Shown here piece after piece: positions 1-5,829 of a stretch of DNA of 9,125 nucleotides. The notes beneath the pieces were generated by a model, which saw only the letters and a list, made by a program, of their open reading frames with translations, searched no databases and was not told the origin of the DNA. The position numbers were made by a program, and so were the translations under genes. Origin of the DNA: Myxococcales bacterium (lineage in GTDB: Bacteria; Myxococcota; Polyangia; Fen-1088); assembly GCA_003155465.1 (NCBI GenBank), contig PMCR01000513.1, positions 1 to 9,125 of the forward strand. Direction: 5' to 3'. Position 1 is the stretch's first letter. Each line of letters opens with the position of its first letter.

Positions 1-1
1 G

Positions 2-19
2 TTCGCACTACCTTCGCAC
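2..19 (+). promoter_or_regulatory. Tandem 7-bp direct repeat, possible PHO-box-like operator
   Basis: The heptamer TTCGCAC occurs at 2-8 and again, perfectly, at 13-19, separated by four bases, so the repeats have an 11-bp period (one helical turn). OmpR-family regulators such as PhoB and PhoP bind sites with this geometry. With the preceding base the first unit reads GTTCGCA, which matches five of seven positions of the actinobacterial PhoP unit GTTCACC. It lies about 110 bp before the start of a PstS-like gene. A further unit could lie to the left, outside the window. No good -10 hexamer follows at the usual distance, so the promoter itself is not located. The regulatory role is inferred from geometry and context only. 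Confidence 0.3.
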
Positions 20-116
20 GCGCTTTTTGGAAAAGAGGGTATTGAGTTCTCGGACTGAATCAGGCCCGAGTTGCACTTGGGGTTTTCTTGACCGGTCCAG
101 AACGAAAACACTGAGC

Positions 117-123
117 AGGAGGA
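117..123 (+). promoter_or_regulatory. Strong Shine-Dalgarno that fixes the start of the first PstS-like gene
   Basis: AGGAGGA lies five bases before the ATG at 129. The reading frame is open further upstream, with an in-frame ATG at 27, but that start has no such site and would put about 34 charged residues in front of the signal peptide. The site therefore decides for 129. Confidence 0.8.
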
Positions 124-128
124 ACACA

Positions 129-1655
129 ATGACAAGATGGTATCGAGGCTCTGGAATGAGGGGGACCATTCTCCCCGCAACCATCGCCGTGACGGCCAGC
201 GGGATTGGCGTCGCGGTGTGGGCCGCCGGTCCGTACAACGATGATGGCTCGGATACGTTGGGTGACGTGGCCCCAGTTGCCATCACCCGATCTGGCGCCA
301 ATCTCGTCTACCGGGCCATGGGTTCGGGCCAGGCCGAGAACGAAATGAACGCCGTCCCGGTCCAGCAGTCCATCGGCTTCATGTCGCGCAATTTCAAGTC
401 GGCCATCTTGGGCGTGCACGGCGGTTGGCAGCCGGACACGAATAACGTGCTTGGGCTGGATGCCGCAGTCGTGGTCACGGCTGCCTACCCGTCCCGCATG
501 CAGGATGTTGCCATGCCGCTCGATCCCAGCGCCCCTGGCAAGGCCTCTGTCAACTCCGACTTCGCCGTGGTGATGAGTGGCTGGAATGCCGCTGGCACCA
601 CCGATGCCTGCCGCCATCCGAACCGGCTGGCCGCGCTGAATCGCATCACGAACAGCATGCACGTGGACCAGATCGACCACATCTATCGCCGCAATGATGC
701 CTCGGGCACCACGGACACCATGCGCGAGCGAGTCCGTATCGATCGCTTCTGCAACGGTCAAGCCCCGGGCGGCGTTCCGTCGAGCGGCGTGGGCCTGTAC
801 CACAACTTGGACGCGGATGACATGGACCCAATTCGGCGCGACTGCGTCCCGTTCGGCACGGACGATCCCCACAAGAACCAAACTCGTTGCACGTACTGGC
901 CCTACAACGCGACTTGTCTCCCGGGCTGGGATTCGACAACGAATCCCGTTACTGGCGTTCCCGGTGGGATTCCCTGCACCCAGGGGCTCATCATCGCCCT
1001 GACCGATGGGGATCCGGATCCCGCCCATCCCGGTTCCTTCCTTGATGTGACCCGCAGCATTGCCCAGCGCGTGGCTGACGACACCACCTTCAAGACCATT
1101 GGCTATGCGGGCCGCGAAGCGGTCAGGCAAGCCGGGACCACGGCTGGCCCCACCATCAACCATATCAGCTTCGCGGACGGCTCGGTTCGTCTGGGTGCGT
1201 ACCTGCTCTCGCGCCGCTTGTACCTGAACCATGGCGACCCGCTTCCGGACAGCGCTGTCGGCGGTGCCAACTACGACAAGCAACAGCAGGAAAACACACT
1301 CTACAACTGGGCGACTGATCCTGACAACGGCCGCTGTCACATGGACCCCATCATCAAGGACAAGGGCTTCGTCACTTGCACCCAGAACTGCAACCTGCCC
1401 CCATCGGGCTACAACCTCTGCTACGACACCCCGTTCCCGGCTGCCGAGTCGCTGCCCGCCCTGTGCATCGCCACCGGCAAGAATGGTAACGGCAGCAGCC
1501 TCTGCTGCGCCACTGGCGCGGCCAGCGTGAACAACCAGCCCTGCGGGCTGCCGGTCTGCGCCGCCAACGGAGTTCCGTGCCGCAGCAACGCCGACTGCTG
1601 TACCAACCTAACCTGTCAGGATACGGGCGGCGCGGCCTACCTGTGCAAGCCCTAG
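129..1655 (+). CDS. Secreted PstS-like substrate-binding protein with knottin-like C-terminus
   Basis: The product has 508 residues. Residues 1-33 look like a signal peptide: Arg-rich start, hydrophobic stretch, then WAA before GP. The rest resembles class II periplasmic binding proteins of the PstS type: GSDTL at 40-44 fits the first anion loop, YRAMGSGQAE near 61-70 the second, and RRNDASGTT at 187-195 the classic loop RxDxSGT, whose Arg, Asp, Ser, Gly and Thr bind phosphate in E. coli PstS. TIGYAGREA at 323-331 and YLLSRRLYLN at 358-367 fit the end of the fold. Between the anion loop and this part lies an insertion of about 80 residues with Cys 208, 239, 254, 263 and 283. The last 110 residues are Cys-rich and end in a knottin pattern. 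No lipobox is present, so the protein is probably soluble in the periplasm or exported. Phosphate is the likeliest ligand, but a different oxyanion is possible. The family call is from motifs, not from a search. Confidence 0.75.
   Translation: MTRWYRGSGMRGTILPATIAVTASGIGVAVWAAGPYNDDGSDTLGDVAPVAITRSGANLVYRAMGSGQAENEMNAVPVQQSIGFMSRNFKSAILGVHGGWQPDTNNVLGLDAAVVVTAAYPSRMQDVAMPLDPSAPGKASVNSDFAVVMSGWNAAGTTDACRHPNRLAALNRITNSMHVDQIDHIYRRNDASGTTDTMRERVRIDRFCNGQAPGGVPSSGVGLYHNLDADDMDPIRRDCVPFGTDDPHKNQTRCTYWPYNATCLPGWDSTTNPVTGVPGGIPCTQGLIIALTDGDPDPAHPGSFLDVTRSIAQRVADDTTFKTIGYAGREAVRQAGTTAGPTINHISFADGSVRLGAYLLSRRLYLNHGDPLPDSAVGGANYDKQQQENTLYNWATDPDNGRCHMDPIIKDKGFVTCTQNCNLPPSGYNLCYDTPFPAAESLPALCIATGKNGNGSSLCCATGAASVNNQPCGLPVCAANGVPCRSNADCCTNLTCQDTGGAAYLCKP
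1557..1646 (+). other. Knottin-like cysteine module at the C-terminus of the PstS-like protein
   Basis: Residues 477-506 of the protein have the spacing C-x6-C-x5-CC-x4-C-x9-C, with the core CRSNADCC followed by TNLTC. Six cysteines with a central CC pair in this spacing are the hallmark of inhibitor cystine knots (knottins). A second CC pair (residues 459-460) with flanking Cys 446 and 472 lies just before it and may be part of a related module. The pattern is seen directly; the disulfide pairing and fold are inferred. Confidence 0.55.
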
Positions 1656-1694
1656 TCGTCAACTAGTCATCAGCGCGTGAGGGAGACAGACGGA

Positions 1695-1838
1695 ATGCGT
1701 CCCGGTTGGGCCAGACGATGGATGGGTGTGGTGGTGGGGGCGGTGCTGGGGTTGCTACTGGCAGGCATCATGGCGCCGTGGGTGGCGCGGGTTGTCTCTG
1801 GTGGGCGGGCCACGCATGGGCCGTACGTGATCCACTGA
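1695..1838 (+). CDS. Small single-span membrane protein of unknown function
   Basis: This frame encodes 47 residues: a basic start (MRPGWARRWM), one hydrophobic segment of about 20 residues (residues 11-29, VVVGAVLGLLLAGI core), then MAPWVARVV and a short polar tail. A GGGAG element at 1681-1685 lies nine bases before the ATG. Third codon positions are mostly G or C, as in the neighbouring genes. It begins 39 bases after the preceding stop codon and no terminator lies between, so it is probably co-transcribed with the PstS-like gene. There is no lipobox and no AxA cleavage site, so a small N-in membrane protein is more likely than a secreted peptide. I do not recognise the family. A frame starting at 1706 overlaps it but gives a Gly-rich, unlikely peptide. 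It could also be a chance open frame in GC-rich DNA. Confidence 0.5.
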   Translation: MRPGWARRWMGVVVGAVLGLLLAGIMAPWVARVVSGGRATHGPYVIH

Positions 1839-1977
1839 ATGGAAGTGGACAGGGGATGGGGCCGGACGCTGCGGCGGAAACCGCTCGCGGCGTGGATTGT
1901 ACGCAGGCAAATCAGTCAAGAAATGAAGCGCCCGCAGTGGCGCAAAGACAGTAGGGAAGAAACGGATCAAAGGGAAA

Positions 1978-1985
1978 AAGGAGAG
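1978..1985 (+). promoter_or_regulatory. Shine-Dalgarno of the large lipoprotein gene
   Basis: AAGGAGAG lies four to six bases before the ATG at 1990. The start so defined gives a complete lipoprotein signal peptide. The gap before it (1839-1989) holds no hairpin with a T-tract and no convincing -35/-10 pair. Confidence 0.7.
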
Positions 1986-1989
1986 AACC

Positions 1990-4900
1990 ATGTTTAGGCA
2001 TTCGACAAAACTCATTCTGGCAGGCCTCACAACGGCCGCGGTAATGGCAACCGGCGGCTGTTCCAAGAAACCGGACGCCGCGACGCAGGGCTCGGCCCAG
2101 GTCGCAGTGCACGCGTTGAGCCTCTCGGGCGACGTGAAGGCCATGGATGTAGCCGTGTCAGGCAATGGCATCGCCACACCGATGGATATACCTCTGTTCA
2201 AGCAGGCCGACGGAACCTGGAAAGCACTAGTCAACCACATTCCGGTTGGGACCAGCAATCGCTCCTTCATGGCCAAGGCCTATGACAGCACCGCGAAGAC
2301 CCATCAGATCTACAGCGGCTCCGTGAGCGGCGTGACCATCACCAAGAACCAGATTGCTGACGTCGTCATAGTCATGCAAGAGGACCATGCGCCGAACGGC
2401 TTCGGCAATCACGCGCCCATCGTGGACAGCCTGAGCGTGTCCGCGACCGGCGCTGTCTACGGCGAAAAGATCGCCTACACGTTGGCCGCGCATGACCCGG
2501 ATACCGGCGAGACCGCGACCCTGAACTTCGTGAACACCCCGAGCTGCGGCACGTTCGGGCCGATCAGCGACACCACGAATGCCCAAGGGCAGCGCGTGTG
2601 GGCCAGCCTCTGGACCGCGCCCCCCTCGGGCACGAGCTGCCAGCTCAATATGGTGGTCACGGATGTCCATGGCGCCAAGGCCATGGCCGCGGTGACCATC
2701 TCGATCAGCGCTGGTGTGGACGTGGGCGGCGCCCGCGTGAGCACCCTGGTCGAGTCGTACCCGGTCCTTACCGGCATCACCACCAACCCCGCAATCATCT
2801 CGGGCGCTGGCGGCACCATCAACCTTCAGGTGCTGTACTCCATGTCCGACAACGAACCCGCGAGCTTCGCGTGGACCCACCCGGACTGCGATGGTAGCTT
2901 CGACAACGCGACCGTTGCGAACCCAGTGTTCACGCTCACGACGGTCCCGAGCTCAATTCCTCCCATCTGCACCTTCGCTGTGACGGTCAGCGGCCCGGAT
3001 CGCACCCCGACCGGAGGCACCGCCCGGCACCTCTCCACGATCGGCAGCCTGACCGTGAACGTCGGCGAGACGACTGTGCCTGGAAATCCTGGCGGTGGCG
3101 TGGCGATCGACATGACCTCGCAGTCGCTTGAGACCGTGGTGGACCCCAATCAACCCGTGGTCCTGTACGTGAAGGCGAGCGAGCACACCGCGGGCGCGAG
3201 CCTGACCAGCTACCTCTGGAGCGCACTGCACGGCAACCTCGGCACGCCGACCAATGCTTCGGACTTGAGCAACAGCCAGGTCGAGTGGACGCCGCCTGCT
3301 TCGATGGATCCAAACGAGACCGTCAACGTGGTCGTGACCGACAGCCTGGGCGCGACTGCCACCTACACTTTCATCATCGGCCGCGGCATCAATCCCTGCG
3401 TTGGCCCCAACACGGACGGCAACCTCTGCAACGACGGCGATCCCTGCACGGTGGACCATTGCATGAACCAGGTGTGCGTGCCTGGCCCGCAGAACCCGTG
3501 CACGGCAATCGATGAGTGCCACGAGAATGGCGTGTGCGACCATGTCACTGGCAGCTGCAGCACCCCACTTTCCGGAAACGGCAAGGACTGCTCGGACGGC
3601 GATGCCTGCACTCTGGCCGACAAGTGCGCGGCTGGCGTGTGCACGCCCACCGGCGGGACTACGCAGTGCTCGCCTCTCGATCAGTGCCATGTCGCCGGCG
3701 TCTGCGATCACGTGAGCGGTTCCTGCAGCAACCCGGCCAAGCCTGACGACACGGTCTGCAGCGACAGCAACGTCTGCACCACCGGCGAGACTTGCCAGAA
3801 CGGCCAGTGCACGGGTGGCGTCCTCCAGACGACCTGCCAGCCGACCGACAGTTGCCATTTGGTTGGCACCTGCGACCCAGTCACTGGCTGCTCGACCCCA
3901 GTCGCCCCCGACACCACTCCTTGCAACTTCGACAACGACGGCTGCACGGTGGGCGATCACTGCTTGAGCGGCGCGTGTGTAGCGGGCGGGCTGATGTCCT
4001 GCCAGCCTGTCGACCTGTGCCACCTGGCCGGCGTCTGCGTTCATCCGGCCGGCACCTGCCCGACCGGGGCGTGGAGCATCACGTGCGGCCCCACCACGGG
4101 GTCCTCTGCTGGCAACGCTCTGAGCTGCGGCGTGTCCGATGGACAGTGCCATTCGTGTGCGACACCGACCGACGTCAAGAAGTTCAACGATCCTGCCACT
4201 CCGGGTTCGGGCGTCTCGTCCATCGCGGGTATGGCCCTGGATAGCAACGGAGCCCAGCTCGTCTCGGCAACCCTGGTTACCACGGCGAACTTCGGTTCGG
4301 GCAACGTGAGCCCGGCAGGAGGCATGGATGTGGTGGTGGCCAAACTGGTCATGGATCCGAACGATCCGAGCGATCCGCACTGGACCAGGACTCTCGGCGA
4401 TACCCAGGACCAGATGGCGACCGGTTTGGCGGTCACCAAATCTGGCCGGGTGGCTGTGATGGGTAACTTCAGCGGAAGCATCACCGCAGTCAACACCATC
4501 ACCGACACTGAATCCGTGCCCATCGACTTCATCGCGGCTCTGGACAACGCCGGCACCAAGCTGTGGGCCGACGCGGCCAACACCAAGGCCGGCGCCTTGC
4601 TCGCCATCGCTGGCAACCCGAACCGGGACGAGTTTGTGGTGTGTGGCTACACCGCGCCTTCTTGCGCCCATGACCCCAGCCATCCCGCCGTGTCAGAGCC
4701 TTGCGAGCCGATGGCTGACCTGGGGGTGGCCGGCTACCTGACTTCAGAGCCGAATGACCCGGTCACCGGTCTTCCCGTCCATCTGGAAGACATCGTTATC
4801 GCCAAGGTGAACTCCATCACCGGCGCCGTGATGTGGGGTAGGCAGTACGGTGCGGCTGGGTCGCAGATGTGCACCGCGATTGCCTTGGACGACTCAGGCA

Positions 4901-5580
4901 ACGTGTTTGCCGCCGGCAGCTACAACGGCACGCTCGGATTCGGCACAGGCCTGCCCTCCTACACCGACTACACCATTCAGTCCGTGTGGGTGGCCAAACT
5001 CGACGGCACGAATGGTGACGTGATCAGCGCCAAGACCTACGGCGGTGTCTCCAAGCAAGCGCCCAGGGGCATCGCACTGGACAGCAACGGCAACTTGGCC
5101 ATCACCGGCAACATGAAGACCTCACTGGTCTTCGGTGCAACCACCCTGACCGGTGCGGGCGGCACGGACGGCTTCCTCGCGAAGCTCAACCCGAGCCTGC
5201 TTCCCATCTGGGCCGAGAGTTGGGGCGACAGCGCCAACCAGGAGGCGCACAGCGTGGCCTTCGACTCAGCGGGTGACATCGTGGTGGTGGGTCTCATGAA
5301 GGGGGCGACCAGCGGGTTTGTCATCGGAAGCACGAGGTTGCGCAACCCCACCACCTCCACCACCGACGCCTACCTCGCCAAGTTCAAGGGTTCGGACGGC
5401 ACCCCCGTCTGCGCCGCGAACTACGGCGACGCGGCCAACCAGAGCGCCGACAGCGTGGCTATTGCAAGTGACGACAAGATCAGCGTCTCTGGTTTCGGCT
5501 CGGGTACCTTCAGCTTCGGCACCCTGCCGTTCACCTCCAGCAGTCCGACCGGCTTCGTGGTGCAGCTCACGACTCCGTAA
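1990..5580 (+). CDS. Large multidomain lipoprotein: Ig-like domains, Cys-rich stalk, seven-bladed SBBP-type propeller
   Basis: The product has 1196 residues. Residues 1-23 are a lipoprotein signal peptide ending in ATGG before Cys24 (SKK follows), so the protein should be lipid-anchored in the envelope. In order I see: a beta-rich domain (about 35-132) of the kind that begins many myxobacterial lipoproteins; three Ig/PKD-like domains (about 141-240, 250-358 and 371-464); a Cys-rich stalk with four repeats (481-699) and a short Cys-rich linker (700-723); and a propeller (about 741-1196) with seven blades. Each blade has a W/Y-x-GD or YG element, then GxALDSxGNxxxxG and an AKL-type strand, as in SBBP repeats. 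Such architectures are typical of surface recognition or adhesion proteins, but no catalytic motif is visible and no ligand can be assigned. It follows the small membrane protein by 151 bp and ends just before a strong terminator, so it is the last gene of its unit. Confidence 0.85.
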   Translation: MFRHSTKLILAGLTTAAVMATGGCSKKPDAATQGSAQVAVHALSLSGDVKAMDVAVSGNGIATPMDIPLFKQADGTWKALVNHIPVGTSNRSFMAKAYDSTAKTHQIYSGSVSGVTITKNQIADVVIVMQEDHAPNGFGNHAPIVDSLSVSATGAVYGEKIAYTLAAHDPDTGETATLNFVNTPSCGTFGPISDTTNAQGQRVWASLWTAPPSGTSCQLNMVVTDVHGAKAMAAVTISISAGVDVGGARVSTLVESYPVLTGITTNPAIISGAGGTINLQVLYSMSDNEPASFAWTHPDCDGSFDNATVANPVFTLTTVPSSIPPICTFAVTVSGPDRTPTGGTARHLSTIGSLTVNVGETTVPGNPGGGVAIDMTSQSLETVVDPNQPVVLYVKASEHTAGASLTSYLWSALHGNLGTPTNASDLSNSQVEWTPPASMDPNETVNVVVTDSLGATATYTFIIGRGINPCVGPNTDGNLCNDGDPCTVDHCMNQVCVPGPQNPCTAIDECHENGVCDHVTGSCSTPLSGNGKDCSDGDACTLADKCAAGVCTPTGGTTQCSPLDQCHVAGVCDHVSGSCSNPAKPDDTVCSDSNVCTTGETCQNGQCTGGVLQTTCQPTDSCHLVGTCDPVTGCSTPVAPDTTPCNFDNDGCTVGDHCLSGACVAGGLMSCQPVDLCHLAGVCVHPAGTCPTGAWSITCGPTTGSSAGNALSCGVSDGQCHSCATPTDVKKFNDPATPGSGVSSIAGMALDSNGAQLVSATLVTTANFGSGNVSPAGGMDVVVAKLVMDPNDPSDPHWTRTLGDTQDQMATGLAVTKSGRVAVMGNFSGSITAVNTITDTESVPIDFIAALDNAGTKLWADAANTKAGALLAIAGNPNRDEFVVCGYTAPSCAHDPSHPAVSEPCEPMADLGVAGYLTSEPNDPVTGLPVHLEDIVIAKVNSITGAVMWGRQYGAAGSQMCTAIALDDSGNVFAAGSYNGTLGFGTGLPSYTDYTIQSVWVAKLDGTNGDVISAKTYGGVSKQAPRGIALDSNGNLAITGNMKTSLVFGATTLTGAGGTDGFLAKLNPSLLPIWAESWGDSANQEAHSVAFDSAGDIVVVGLMKGATSGFVIGSTRLRNPTTSTTDAYLAKFKGSDGTPVCAANYGDAANQSADSVAIASDDKISVSGFGSGTFSFGTLPFTSSSPTGFVVQLTTP
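3430..4086 (+). repeat. Four tandem Cys-rich repeats (54-56 residues each) within the large lipoprotein
   Basis: The units are at 3430-3591, 3592-3759, 3760-3924 and 3925-4086 (residues 481-534, 535-590, 591-645 and 646-699). Each has the plan (S/N)DxxxCTxxxxC xxGxCxxG, then CxPxDxCHxxGxCDxxxGxCSxP and a closing Cys. The first and second units keep an acidic DGD next to the CT, which could bind calcium. The units differ at many codons, so the duplication is old. Repeats of this kind are common in secreted proteins of Myxococcota, where they probably act as disulfide-stapled spacers. Confidence 0.8.
4210..5577 (+). repeat. Seven-bladed beta-propeller (SBBP-type repeats) of the large lipoprotein
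   Basis: I count seven blade units at about residues 741-796, 797-855, 856-946, 947-1008, 1009-1069, 1070-1136 and 1137-1196. Recurring elements are GMALDSNG, GLAVTKSG, AIALDDSG, GIALDSNG, SVAFDSAG and SVAIASDD, each followed by a strand, G, and a (F/G)xFG turn, then a strand such as VVAKL, WVAKL, FLAKL or YLAKF. The third blade is longer and carries three extra cysteines (residues 885, 892 and 905) in a loop, and is the most diverged. The number seven matches a closed propeller. Confidence 0.7.
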
Positions 5581-5592
5581 GCAAGTGCAATA

Positions 5593-5620
5593 GCTGAGGC
5601 GTCTGCCTGGACGCCTCGGC
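5593..5620 (+). terminator. Hairpin following the lipoprotein gene, upstream of the main terminator
   Basis: GAGGCGTC (5596-5603) pairs perfectly with GACGCCTC (5610-5617) around a six-base loop, and the stem can extend to 5593/5620 through one T-G pair. No T-tract follows, so by itself it is more likely a 3' stabilising or backup structure than a terminator. Confidence 0.5.
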
Positions 5621-5627
5621 GAGAAGA

Positions 5628-5659
5628 GGGGCCGCTCCAATTGGGGCGGCCCCTTTTTT
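5628..5659 (+). terminator. Rho-independent terminator of the lipoprotein transcription unit
   Basis: The arm from 5628 to 5638 pairs with 5643-5653 through eleven pairs (one T-G) around the loop AATT, and six T residues follow at 5654-5659. This is a textbook intrinsic terminator, 47 bases after the stop codon. It separates the upstream unit from the porin operon. Confidence 0.9.
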
Positions 5660-5687
5660 CGTGGCTCCCTGGCCTCGCGATCCGCGA

Positions 5688-5706
5688 AGGTGAACTCCAG
5701 GTGACA
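5688..5706 (-). promoter_or_regulatory. PHO-box-like direct repeat upstream of the second PstS-like gene
   Basis: Read on the minus strand this is TGTCACC, four bases, GTTCACC. The second unit equals the known actinobacterial PhoP unit GTTCACC and the first differs at one base; with the next base (5707) the first also contains CTGTCA, the E. coli PhoB half-site. The period is 11 bp. It lies about 125 bp before the start of a PstS-like gene, at nearly the same distance as the repeat before the first PstS-like gene. Its orientation is opposite to the gene, which is less usual for an activator site. Function is inferred. Confidence 0.35.
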
Positions 5707-5817
5707 GCCCGGCAACGCCAGCGCGAATTTCCCTGACTGTGCTCACATGCTGGTTGACCACTCTTCCACGGCTCTGCTACAGGAGTCTCACTCGCCTCGT
5801 AACCGACGCCTAACAAA

Positions 5818-5825
5818 AAGGGAGG
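5818..5825 (+). promoter_or_regulatory. Shine-Dalgarno of the second PstS-like gene
   Basis: AAGGGAGG ends four bases before the ATG at 5830. It supports this start, which gives a full signal peptide. It is the only strong ribosome site in this operon; the two following genes have weak ones and probably rely on translational coupling. Confidence 0.7.
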
Positions 5826-5829
5826 CTCA

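Noticed and set aside
60..1340. Open frame on the minus strand (426 residues) opposite the first PstS-like gene
   Set aside because: Typical shadow frame in GC-rich DNA; low-complexity His/Arg/Val-rich product.
1861..1892. GC-rich repeat GCGGCG with GAAACCGC between, possible hairpin
   Set aside because: The stem is only four or five pairs and no T-tract follows; nothing beyond what GC-rich DNA gives by chance.
1706..1954. Open frame of 82 residues on the + strand after the first gene
   Set aside because: It starts in a Gly-rich run and has no ribosome site; the frame from 1695 gives a sensible membrane protein in the same place.
4351..4380. Short triple repeat of GATCCG within the lipoprotein gene
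   Set aside because: It only encodes DPNDPSDP, a short loop between the first two propeller blades; no sign of a regulatory or mobile role.
2953..4683. Long open frame on the minus strand (576 residues) opposite the large lipoprotein
   Set aside because: It mirrors the third-position GC bias of the gene on the + strand. The product is Arg/Ala/His-rich without domains, and the + strand frame has a lipobox, Cys repeats and propeller blades.
5754..5783. Possible sigma-70 promoter, TTGACC with TACAGG 18 bases later
   Set aside because: The -35 is good but the -10 matches only three of six positions, so the promoter cannot be placed with confidence.
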